A stretch of 64,000 nt of DNA from NCBI RefSeq assembly GCF_030433645.1, contig NZ_JAROCG010000001.1:2604001-2668000 (forward strand), read 5' to 3'. The notes beneath the pieces are model-generated. The model was not told the DNA's origin, did no database searches, and was given only the letters and a program-made list of their open reading frames with translations. This DNA comes from Arthrobacter burdickii (GTDB lineage Bacteria > Actinomycetota > Actinomycetes > Actinomycetales > Micrococcaceae). The stretch's first letter is position 1; every line of letters starts with the position of its first letter. Shown here in pieces: positions 43,586 through 50,925 of the stretch. A program made the translations under genes and the position numbers.

Positions 43586-44655
43586 TGTACTGGGTCATGA
43601 GGTGGGTGACAGTCGGTTGATGGGTGTGGTTCCGATGCCTGTGTGGATGCGTTCAGTGTTGTAGTGGGTGAGGAACCGGTCAAGGGCTTCGGTGCGGGCT
43701 GTGTTCGAGGTGTAGGGCCGGCGGTAGGCCCATTCGGTTTGCAGGGTCCGGTTGAAGCGCTCGACTTTCCCGTTGGTCCAGGGGCAGTGGGGTTTGATGA
43801 AACGCTGCTCGGCGCCGATGGCTGTTACGGCTGCTTTGAACGCGTGTCCGCGCCGGTAGGCCAGGGCGTTGTCGGTGATGATCCGTTCGATGCGGGGAAT
43901 CCCGTTCGTGGCGAAGAAGTCCCGGGCGCGCAGCAGGAACCCTGCGGCGGTGTCGGAGCGTTCGTCGGGATGGACTTCGGCGTACGCGAGCCGGGAGTGG
44001 TCATCAATAGCCGCGTGGACGTAGTCGTAACCGATGCCGTAACCCCGAACCTCTTCGGAGCGGCCGTGGGCACGCCAGCCGCCGCCGTCGGGGATCCGGC
44101 CGAGTTTCTTCACATCCAGGTGCACGAGCTCGCCCGGGCGGGCTCGTTCGTACCGGGCCTTGGTCGCCCTCGAGGCGCGGATCAGCTGCCCGGTGACCGG
44201 GTCGCACCAGGCAAGCCGGGGAACCTGGTGCCGGGACAGGATCCGGGAGACCGTCCGGGCCGGTACCCCGGTGGCGGCCGCGATGCGTAACGGTCCGGCC
44301 CGTAACTGCGTGCGGGCGGCAAGAACTGCGTGCTCGGTCTCACGGCTGGTCCTGGTCGGGAAGGTCCTCGGGCGGCTGGAGCGGTCCTGCAGCCCGTCGA
44401 TTCCTTCGGCCCGGTAGCGGCGCACCCACCGGTAGGCGGTCTGCCGGGACACGCCGAGTTCCTTGGCCACGTGCGCGACGGGCCGGCCTGCTAAAACGCG
44501 TTCAATGATGATTGATCGACCAAACGGGCTCAAACGAGGGATAACGTTGGACACGAGGACCTCCGGGAGGGTGCGGGAACTAGACAGCTCCACTAAGCTC
44601 GGAGGTCCTCCTCATTTTCAAGCCCTACCTGTCACCAACGTCCCGGCCCAGTACA
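43586..44655. mobile_element. IS481-family insertion sequence, complete, 1070 bp
   Basis: Terminal inverted repeats of 27 bp, 22 matching: left 43586-43612 begins TGTACTGGG and ends GGTGACAG; the right end, read on the minus strand from 44655, begins and ends the same way. One full-length transposase lies on the minus strand. A 6-bp direct repeat TCTAGG flanks both ends, fitting the NCTAGN target preference of IS481. All parts look intact, so insertion may be recent. Confidence 0.93.
43595..44593 (-). CDS. IS481-family transposase
   Basis: A 332-residue transposase. N-terminal helix-turn-helix: RPVAHVAKELGVSRQTAYRW. A second DNA-binding part follows (RTVSRILSRHQVP). The DDE catalytic core shows the three acidic residues in PGELVHLDVKKLGRIPD, IERIITDNALAYRRG and HCPWTNGKVERFNRTLQTEW. 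The C-terminal HYNTERIHTGIGTTPINRL is typical of the family. GTG 44593 is the first start after the right inverted repeat; later GTG codons are possible. Full length, no frameshift seen. Confidence 0.93.
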   Translation of the reverse strand: MELSSSRTLPEVLVSNVIPRLSPFGRSIIIERVLAGRPVAHVAKELGVSRQTAYRWVRRYRAEGIDGLQDRSSRPRTFPTRTSRETEHAVLAARTQLRAGPLRIAAATGVPARTVSRILSRHQVPRLAWCDPVTGQLIRASRATKARYERARPGELVHLDVKKLGRIPDGGGWRAHGRSEEVRGYGIGYDYVHAAIDDHSRLAYAEVHPDERSDTAAGFLLRARDFFATNGIPRIERIITDNALAYRRGHAFKAAVTAIGAEQRFIKPHCPWTNGKVERFNRTLQTEWAYRRPYTSNTARTEALDRFLTHYNTERIHTGIGTTPINRLSPTS

Positions 44656-44661
44656 TCTAGG
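44656..44661. repeat. Right copy of the 6-bp target duplication (TCTAGG)
   Basis: Identical to 43580-43585 and directly abuts the right inverted repeat. Confidence 0.9.
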
Positions 44662-44779
44662 ATCCGGCCCCTCAGGTTCTCCGCGAAGGGCTGATCCAGC
44701 GCGAAGGGCGCCGCTTGGTGTGAAGGGCACCCCCGCAAATCCGGCCGGGACGCGGCGCGCCCCGGCCGACCTGCCGGCG

Positions 44780-45529
44780 TCAGCTCTTGGCGAGGAAGTC
44801 CTCGGCGCCGCCTACGTACTCGGTGTGGCCGGTGGGCACGTCGGCCGTGACCATCCGGACGATCTCGGTGGCGAACTCCGCCACCGAGTACAGGCGTCCT
44901 GCCTCCTGGCGCCGTGCCTCGATGGCGCCCGGCGTCGCCCGGTCGAGAAGGGTCGCGGTGACCGTGCCCTCGATCATGTCGCCGGACACGACCACGAGGG
45001 AGATGCCCTTCTCGTCCAGCTGCGGGATGAGTGCGCGCAGTGCGTCCTCGCCGGCCCGCTTGCTGCGGGCGACGGGCTCGTACGCGTCCATCGTCTCCAC
45101 TTTCTCGATGAAGTGCGCCTGGTGGCTCGTGATGAAGACCACGCGCGATCCCGCGGGCATCACCTCGGCGGCCGCGGTGAGCATGTTGACCTGCGCATCG
45201 CGGTTGAGCTTGAGCGCGTAGTCCTCCCCCATGCCGGTCTCCATGCCACCGGAGGCGTTGAGCACGAGCAGGTTGAGCCCGCCGAAGGTCGACACTGCGG
45301 CATCGATCAGCGCGGCCGGTCCCTCCGGCGTGGTCAGGTCCGCTCCGACGGCGACGGCCTTGCCGCCCGCCGCCTCGATCCCCGCGACGACCTTGTTGGC
45401 GCGCGGCGCCTTCTGGCGGTAGTTGACGACGACGGCCGCGCCCTGCGCGGCGAGTTGCTGCGCGACGTCGGCTCCGATGCCGCGGGACGATCCGGTGACG
45501 ATTGCTGTGGTGCCCTCGAGCGTGGCCAT
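44780..45529 (-). CDS. SDR-family oxidoreductase with atypical active-site spacing
   Basis: A 249-residue Rossmann protein. NAD(P) site TAIVTGSSRGIGADVAQQLA, then NASGG and VFITSHQAHFI with the catalytic-type Ser135. The usual Y-x3-K is not present: the only Tyr nearby, Tyr150 in DAYEPVARSKRAGEDAL, is seven residues before Lys157. Either the enzyme uses a shifted Tyr or is a divergent SDR. AAGGAG lies 7 nt before the ATG. It lies 71 bp after the FabG gene on the same strand and may be cotranscribed. Substrate unknown. Confidence 0.85.
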   Translation of the reverse strand: MATLEGTTAIVTGSSRGIGADVAQQLAAQGAAVVVNYRQKAPRANKVVAGIEAAGGKAVAVGADLTTPEGPAALIDAAVSTFGGLNLLVLNASGGMETGMGEDYALKLNRDAQVNMLTAAAEVMPAGSRVVFITSHQAHFIEKVETMDAYEPVARSKRAGEDALRALIPQLDEKGISLVVVSGDMIEGTVTATLLDRATPGAIEARRQEAGRLYSVAEFATEIVRMVTADVPTGHTEYVGGAEDFLAKS

Positions 45530-45600
45530 GGTGCTCCTTCTGCTGAATTTCGGGGATGGTGCGGGAGCGGAGCGGAGGCTCCGCGGGAATCGGTGGGGGG

Positions 45601-46338
45601 TCAGTGGCCCATGCCGAGGCCGCCGTCGACGGGGATGACGGCGCCGGAGATGTAGCCGGCAGCGTCACCGGCGAGCCAGGACACGACACCGGCCACCTCG
45701 TCGGGGGAGGCGAAGCGCCCGGCCGGGATGGTGGCCAGGTAGCTCTTGCGGGTGTCTTCGGGGAGCTCCGCCGTCATGTCGGTGTCGATGAACCCGGGCG
45801 CGACGACGTTGGCCGTGATCCCCCGGGACCCCAGCTCCCTCGTCAGCGAGCGCGCGATGCCGACGAGTCCTGCCTTCGACGCCGAGTAGTTGATCTGGCC
45901 GGGCGCCCCATAGAGACCCGTGACGCTGGAGATCAGGATGACGCGTCCGCGCCGCAGCCGGATCATGCCGCGCGACGCGCGCTTGACGACCCGGAACGCT
46001 CCCGTGAGGTTCGTGTCGATGACGTCCGTGAAATCGCTCTCGGTCATGCGCAGGAGCAGCGTGTCCCGGGTGATTCCCGCATTCGCGACGAGCACCTCGA
46101 CCGGACCGTGCTCGGCTTCCACCTGCGTGAAGGCCGCGTCGATCTGCTCTTCGCTGGTGACGTCGGCCTTGACGCCGAGCATTCCCTCGGGCACCTCGCC
46201 ACTTCGGTAGGTGATGGCAACCTTGTCGCCGTTGGCTACGAATACCTTGGCGATGGCGAGGCCGATCCCCCGGTTTCCTCCGGTGATGAGGACGCTGCGT
46301 CCGGAGGCCGTCGTCTTGCTGTCTGCACCAGATGCCAA
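45601..46338 (-). CDS. fabG: 3-oxoacyl-ACP reductase (FabG), SDR family
   Basis: A 245-residue classical SDR with all motifs: TGGNRGIGLAIAKVF for NADPH, NAG in VLVANAGITRDTLLLRM, catalytic Ser in VILISSVTGLYGAPG, and Tyr-x3-Lys in QINYSASKAGLVGIARSL, with the FabG-type end GYISGAVIPVDGGLGMGH. Reduces 3-oxoacyl-ACP in fatty-acid synthesis. In mycobacteria the equivalent gene (mabA) is paired with inhA; no enoyl reductase is adjacent here. Divergent from the DUF3099 gene (221 bp). Confidence 0.93.
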   Translation of the reverse strand: MASGADSKTTASGRSVLITGGNRGIGLAIAKVFVANGDKVAITYRSGEVPEGMLGVKADVTSEEQIDAAFTQVEAEHGPVEVLVANAGITRDTLLLRMTESDFTDVIDTNLTGAFRVVKRASRGMIRLRRGRVILISSVTGLYGAPGQINYSASKAGLVGIARSLTRELGSRGITANVVAPGFIDTDMTAELPEDTRKSYLATIPAGRFASPDEVAGVVSWLAGDAAGYISGAVIPVDGGLGMGH

Positions 46339-46559
46339 GGGGAAACTCCTCTATCTGCGGGCCGGAAGGGGTCCACGTTGTTCGCTGTTGTTCGCCGTGT
46401 TGTCCGCTGTCGACGGTCCCGCCAAGGATCCGCCGGACCGTGCCGACCCTTTCAGGCCTGCCGAGCGGCCAAACTATCCCGACGATCCTAGCGGGGCATC
46501 CCTCGACTTCGGGAACGGGACCCGGAGTGAGATAATTGAGGGATTCTCCTTGGAGTGTG

Positions 46560-46982
46560 ATGAGTAAACAAACGAAGCACAACCCAGACGTCCACACCAT
46601 CTCCGACGCTCGTGAATCACACAGCGACGAGATGCGGACACGAATGATCAGGTACTCGATATCGATGGGGCTCCGCCTCGTCTGCTTCGTCCTGGTCTTC
46701 GTCGTTCCCTATGTGTGGCTGCAGTGGGTGATGATCGCCGGTGCCGTATTCCTGCCGTACTTCGCAGTGATCATCGCGAACGGCGGAAGCGATACCAGCA
46801 ACATCCGGCACAGCGATGCGCTGATCGATCGCGCCCCGGTCCGTGAGATCGAGGCTCGGGTGGTCGACGCGGGTCCGGCGGACGAGGACGAGGTCCTCAG
46901 CGGCGAGATCGTCGATGACACCCAGCCGCGCGCGCACGGCTCCTCCGCCGCCGGCAACGGCGCGACCGGTGCCGATGCCTGA
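46560..46982 (+). CDS. DUF3099 membrane protein
   Basis: A 140-residue protein. After a polar start (QTKHNPDVHTISDARESHSD, EMRTRMIRYSISMG) two hydrophobic segments follow (GLRLVCFVLVFVVPYVWLQW and VMIAGAVFLPYFAVIIANGG). The last ~55 residues are acidic and Ala/Gly-rich (DEDEVLSGEIVDD). This is the DUF3099 layout, known only from actinobacteria and of unknown function. ATG 46560 has GGAG 6 nt upstream. It overlaps the next gene by 8 bp. Confidence 0.88.
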   Translation: MSKQTKHNPDVHTISDARESHSDEMRTRMIRYSISMGLRLVCFVLVFVVPYVWLQWVMIAGAVFLPYFAVIIANGGSDTSNIRHSDALIDRAPVREIEARVVDAGPADEDEVLSGEIVDDTQPRAHGSSAAGNGATGADA

Positions 46983-47268
46983 GATCCCGGCGGGTCGACC
47001 CGCGGCTGCCTCGACCGCGGGCCTTGGCCTGTTCGGGGCACCGCGGGTCGCGGACAGCGGCGGGCCCGTCTGCTCGCGCAAGGGCTGCAGGAATGCGGCC
47101 GAGTGGCGGCTGCTCTGGAACAACCCGCGCATCCACACGCCCGACCGCCGCAAGGCATGGGCGTCCTGCCCGGACCACGTCGAGTGGTTCGAGGAATACC
47201 TCCGGGACCGTGGACTCTGGAAGGAGACGCTCCCCCTGACCGCCGACCAACCGATGGAGACCCGCTAG
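46975..47268 (+). CDS. Small putative metal-binding protein upstream of SURF1
   Basis: A 97-residue protein conserved between DUF3099 and SURF1 genes in actinobacteria (from memory). It holds a possible zinc site: VCSRKGCRNAAEWRLLWNNP gives two Cys with four residues between, and ASCPDHVEWFEEYLRDRGLW gives a Cys and a His. The start overlaps the DUF3099 gene by 8 bp, and the SURF1 gene begins at the next base, so all three form one operon. It could assist cytochrome oxidase assembly, but that is inference from position. Confidence 0.78.
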   Translation: MPEIPAGRPAAASTAGLGLFGAPRVADSGGPVCSRKGCRNAAEWRLLWNNPRIHTPDRRKAWASCPDHVEWFEEYLRDRGLWKETLPLTADQPMETR

Positions 47269-48093
47269 GTGTACCGCTTCCTCCTCTCCGCCCGCTGGCT
47301 CGGCTGGCTCGCCATGGTCATCGTCCTGGCCGCCGGCTGCGTGGGCCTCGGACGCTGGCAACTCGACCGTCGCGAGGCGGTCGTGGAGAACATCCAGCGC
47401 ATCGAGGCGAACTACGACGCCACCCCTGAGCGCTATCTACCGGGCGAGAACGGCTTCGACAGCTACGACCCGGACCGCGAGTGGACTCCCGTCACCTTCA
47501 CCGGGACCTACGACGTCGCGAACCAGGTCGTCGTCCGCAACCGCCCATTGAACGGACAGCCGGGCTACGAGGTGCTCACGCCCCTGAAGCTCGACGACGG
47601 CACGGCCGTCATCATCGATCGCGGGTGGCTGCCCATCGGCAACGTGGAGGCGGGGCGTCCCGACGAGATTCCCGCTCCGCCTGCCGGCGAGGTCGAGGTC
47701 ACGGCCCGGACGAAACCCGGGGAGCCGGCGGTCAACCGCGGGGCCCCCGAAGGCCAGGTCGCATCGATCGACCTTGCCGCGCTCGCGGGCAGGCTCGACT
47801 ATCCGCTGCAGGAGGCGGCCTACGGCCTCCTGGCCGTCGAACGGCCGGCTGCGGCGCAGACACCGGTAGCCGCACCGAAGCCCTCCATCGACGAGGGCCC
47901 GCACCTGTCGTACTCCATGCAGTGGTTCGCCTTCGGAGTCCTGGCCTTCGTGGGCCTCGGCTACGCCGCGCGCCAGCAGCGCCGCAGCGACGAGGAACAG
48001 GACGGGACGGCTCCGGAGCGCCCGGCACGCCGGCGTCGCCCTTCCTCCGAAGAGGAGGAGGACGCCATCCTCGACGCGCAGGGCATCCGCTAG
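47269..48093 (+). CDS. SURF1-family cytochrome oxidase assembly protein
   Basis: A 274-residue protein with the two-helix SURF1 layout: an N-terminal membrane segment (WLGWLAMVIVLAAGCVGLGR, directly followed by WQLDRR) and a second near residue ~215 (LSYSMQWFAFGVLAFVGLGY). Between them lie the conserved WTPVTFTGTYD, VVVRNRPLNGQPGYEVLTPL and VIIDRGWLPIG. SURF1 helps insert heme a into cytochrome c oxidase. It fits with ctaA at 61961. GTG directly follows the TAG of the preceding gene. The C-terminal ~50 residues are basic and acidic runs. Confidence 0.93.
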   Translation: MYRFLLSARWLGWLAMVIVLAAGCVGLGRWQLDRREAVVENIQRIEANYDATPERYLPGENGFDSYDPDREWTPVTFTGTYDVANQVVVRNRPLNGQPGYEVLTPLKLDDGTAVIIDRGWLPIGNVEAGRPDEIPAPPAGEVEVTARTKPGEPAVNRGAPEGQVASIDLAALAGRLDYPLQEAAYGLLAVERPAAAQTPVAAPKPSIDEGPHLSYSMQWFAFGVLAFVGLGYAARQQRRSDEEQDGTAPERPARRRRPSSEEEEDAILDAQGIR

Positions 48094-48152
48094 ATACGCA
48101 GCGCTCCGCTAGCAGCGGGAGTCATACACCGGGGGGCGACGGCGACCGGACG

Positions 48153-48179
48153 CTGGTCGACCGGACCACGATCGACCAG
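48153..48179. terminator. Possible hairpin after SURF1
   Basis: CTGGTCGA and TCGACCAG arms (8 bp) with an 11-nt loop, 60 bp after the SURF1 stop. No T-run follows, so factor-independent termination is doubtful. Confidence 0.3.
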
Positions 48180-48205
48180 AGAACGAGCGCGCCGGCACGC
48201 AGCGT

Positions 48206-48252
48206 TCAGGGTCAGTGCACCGCTCAGAGTCAGTGCACCGCTCAGGGTTCAC
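48206..48252. repeat. 18-bp tandem repeat, about 2.5 copies
   Basis: Unit TCAGGGTCAGTGCACCGC at 48206-48223, a one-base variant at 48224-48241, and a partial third from 48242 that runs into the stop of the minus-strand hypothetical gene. Confidence 0.8.
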
Positions 48253-48586
48253 GTCGTTCCGCTCGCGGCTTGCGTTGGCCGTAGTGGTGACCGAAGGAGT
48301 CCGTGTAGATCTCCACGGAGCGAAGGGTCTCATCCGAGCTGTCCTCCGCCGCGTCATGGGCGTGGATCACGGGGGTGTTCACGTCCGACCGATCCGGCGG
48401 ACCCAGGAACGTCGCGACGGCTGCATCGAGCCCGCCGAAGAACGATGGGTGCCTTCTCTTCGTCCGCGGCGTCGGCTCGGACCGCCCGGCGGGGTCTGCA
48501 TCCCCGGCGCCACGGGCCGCCGGTTCGGAGCCTGGACTGCCGGCGACGTGCTGATGCTGCTGTTGGTGGATTCGATGAATTCTCAT
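48242..48586 (-). CDS. Hypothetical protein, 114 residues
   Basis: Not a recognised family. Polar, His/Gln-rich N-terminus (MRIHRIHQQQHQHVAGSPGS) with a middle motif RRHPSFFGGLDAAVATFLGP that looks conserved rather than random. AGGTG lies 6 nt before the ATG on the minus strand, supporting the start. No signal or membrane segment. Overlapping frames on the other strand lack comparable signals. Confidence 0.5.
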   Translation of the reverse strand: MRIHRIHQQQHQHVAGSPGSEPAARGAGDADPAGRSEPTPRTKRRHPSFFGGLDAAVATFLGPPDRSDVNTPVIHAHDAAEDSSDETLRSVEIYTDSFGHHYGQRKPRAERREP

Positions 48587-48631
48587 CAGACACCTGATTC
48601 ATGGTGGGGACATAATTCTACTCCGCTCCCG

Positions 48632-50569
48632 GTGCGGCAGGACCGTGGCCGAGGTGCCGTTCTGCACCGGATCGCATGCGACGGATCGGTCCCGAGGTGG
48701 GCTGCCCGTGGTCCGCGGGCGGGCGAGGGCTTAGAGTCGGAGGAGCCTTTTCGAGAAAGTTGGCCCCTCATCGCTTCCCGTCGTGCTCCCCGCGCCAGCA
48801 TTGTCCTCGCCCTCGCCACACTGGTTGCGTTGCCCGGTTGCATCCCGAACGAGCCGTCGGCACCGGGGCAAGCGGAGCCGACCGCGTCCCAGGCCGCGTC
48901 GGTCGTTCTTGCGAGTCCCGGTGCCGGTACCCGCCGTGTCGTGGCCGGTGCTGCAACGCAGGCGTCGGTCGGTATGAGCGCCCTGCTGTTCGATCGGAGT
49001 CCCGCTGCCGTCGTGCTCGCCCGCCGCGGCGAGGAGGGACCCGCGCCGGACGCGGAGCTCGCGACGGCCTCGAGCGCCGCGGCCGGCCTCCACGTTCCCC
49101 TCCTGGTGGTGGACCGGAACGGGTCCGATGGTGCGGAGGTCATGGCCGAACTCGACCGCCTGGGGGCCGAGACGGTCATCGGATACGGTGATCCGACGGC
49201 CGACTGGGAGGCTCTCGCCGGGCCGCGCGACCTGGTGTCCGGTCCTACGACGGCCGCCGGATTCGAACCCGTCCTGGGCTTGTCCGTCACTCCACTCCCG
49301 GTGGCCGAGCCCGGCGTCGTCGCCTCGGTCGGCGCGTTGGGCGGGCCTGACCCGCGCCTGCTCACGCTCGAGCCGGCCGCCCCGGCGGCACCCGACGCTG
49401 TGCCCGACACAGCACCCGACCCCTTGCCTGACGCATCGGCGCCTGACGCCTCGGCCGCGGCGACCAGTGCTCCGTCTCCGGGTGCGGGACTCGCGGACCT
49501 CGCTACTACGGAAAAGGTCCCGGACTTCACGCCCGCGGCCCAGCCCGACCCGGCGCTGGTGCTGGCCACGCCATCCTCCGCGCTGGCGCCTCTGGCGACG
49601 GCCAGGGCCGCCGGAGCCGACGTCGAACTGGTGGCGGAGGCAGATCCGCGAGCCACGGGGCGAAGTGTGGATGCGGTACGGTCCCACGCCGACCGGGCGA
49701 TCCTCGCCGTGGGTGACGCGTTCGGATCCGAGGAAATCTTCACCGAGCGGATTCGCGTTGCGGCGACGGCCGCACAGTTGCCCGGCGGTGGCCAGACCAT
49801 CTTTCCCGGCCGCCGCATGGTGGCCCTCTACGGGCACCCCAGCGGCCCCTACCTCGGAGCGCTGGGCGAGCAGGGCATCGAGGCGACGCTCGCACGGGTG
49901 AAGGATCTCGCCGCCCAGTACCAGCCGTTCAGTGATGAACCCGTCATTCCTGCTCTCGATCTCATCGCCACCGTGGCCAGCGCCGACCCCGGTGCCGACG
50001 GCGACTACTCCAGCGAGACCTCCATCGACGAGCTCGAACCCTGGATCGACGCCGCTGAGGAACAGGGCGTGTACGTGGTGCTGGACCTGCAGTCCGGGCG
50101 GTCCGACTTCTTGTCCCAGGCCAAGCTCTATGAAGAGCTCCTTGCCCGACCGTCCGTCGGCCTGGCCCTGGACCCGGAGTGGAGGCTTCTGCCCGGCCAA
50201 CAGCCGCTTGAGCAGATCGGCACCGTGGGCACAACCGAGATCAATGCTGCCACCACCTGGCTCGCGGACCTCACTCGGGACCGCGCCCTGCCGCAAAAAC
50301 TCCTGATGGTCCACCAGTTCCGCATCGACATGATCAGCGAGCGGGAGGACCTCGACGTCTCACGGACAGAACTGGCAGTGACCCTGCATGCCGACGGCCA
50401 CGGAACCCCCGCCCAGAAACTCGATACCTGGTTCGCACTCCAGGCCGTACCTCCCGAAGGAACCTGGCCCTCGTGGAAGAACTTCTATGACGAGGACCAG
50501 CCGATGCTGACACCGGAGCAGACCTACACGCTCGTCGACCCGAAGCCCTGGCTGGTCACCTACCAGTAG
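48632..50569 (+). CDS. Secreted lipoprotein with CWB2-like and barrel-like domains
   Basis: A lipoprotein signal (RASIVLALATLVALPGCIPN) ends in the lipobox LPGC, so the mature protein starts at that Cys. A region resembling cell-wall-binding repeat 2 follows (VVLARRGEEGPAPDAELATA, VPLLVVDRNGSDG). Next comes an Ala/Pro/Asp-rich linker and a C-terminal domain of ~270 residues (IFPGRRMVALYGHPSGPYLG, GVYVVLDLQSGRSDF, LLMVHQFRIDMI), perhaps a barrel of unknown activity. The start is uncertain. GTG 48632 leaves ~60 residues before the hydrophobic part, and a SD-like GGAGGAG at ~48739 precedes an out-of-frame TTG. Located on the outer membrane face. Confidence 0.65.
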   Translation: MRQDRGRGAVLHRIACDGSVPRWAARGPRAGEGLESEEPFRESWPLIASRRAPRASIVLALATLVALPGCIPNEPSAPGQAEPTASQAASVVLASPGAGTRRVVAGAATQASVGMSALLFDRSPAAVVLARRGEEGPAPDAELATASSAAAGLHVPLLVVDRNGSDGAEVMAELDRLGAETVIGYGDPTADWEALAGPRDLVSGPTTAAGFEPVLGLSVTPLPVAEPGVVASVGALGGPDPRLLTLEPAAPAAPDAVPDTAPDPLPDASAPDASAAATSAPSPGAGLADLATTEKVPDFTPAAQPDPALVLATPSSALAPLATARAAGADVELVAEADPRATGRSVDAVRSHADRAILAVGDAFGSEEIFTERIRVAATAAQLPGGGQTIFPGRRMVALYGHPSGPYLGALGEQGIEATLARVKDLAAQYQPFSDEPVIPALDLIATVASADPGADGDYSSETSIDELEPWIDAAEEQGVYVVLDLQSGRSDFLSQAKLYEELLARPSVGLALDPEWRLLPGQQPLEQIGTVGTTEINAATTWLADLTRDRALPQKLLMVHQFRIDMISEREDLDVSRTELAVTLHADGHGTPAQKLDTWFALQAVPPEGTWPSWKNFYDEDQPMLTPEQTYTLVDPKPWLVTYQ

Positions 50570-50598
50570 CCGCCTCGCCCGACCCTCCGGTACCAGCA

Positions 50599-50618
50599 GC
50601 CTCCGAGTGGTCGGAGGC
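50599..50618 (+). terminator. Hairpin after the lipoprotein gene
   Basis: GCCTCCGA/TCGGAGGC stem of 8 bp with loop GTGG, 30 bp after the stop. No T-run. Confidence 0.4.
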
Positions 50619-50784
50619 GATTGAAGAACATCACGGGCCGGAATGCAACCACGTATCGGTGTTGCACCGCCATCCGGGCAGGAATTAGCCTCGTTGCCAT
50701 CAAGCAGTCGAGGGGCGCCACCGGCGCCGGGAGGAGGAGCGCATCACCGCCGACCACGACCGATCATCAACTGTCCCATCGACG

Positions 50785-50806
50785 AAAGCCCCTCCCGAGG
50801 GGCTTT
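50785..50806. terminator. Terminator downstream of the ABC-F gene
   Basis: AAAGCCCCTC/GAGGGGCTTT, 10-bp perfect stem with a 2-nt loop, with A and T ends that work in both directions; the plus side ends CTTTCCTT. Confidence 0.8.
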
Positions 50807-50925
50807 CCTTATGTCTGCCGCCAAGGGGTCGCGGGCGACACAGATGTCGAGCGGTGTTCGACCGGGGTCCTCGCCCCATGGGAGACGCCCGGACCCCTGG
50901 CAGGGGTGGTGAATGGCGGCCGGAC

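Larger units (their letters stand above)
50570..50925. other. Intergenic region between the lipoprotein and ABC-F genes (356 bp)
   Basis: Converging genes. Contains two hairpins (50599-50618 and 50785-50806). No gene or RNA was recognised in the rest. Confidence 0.6.
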
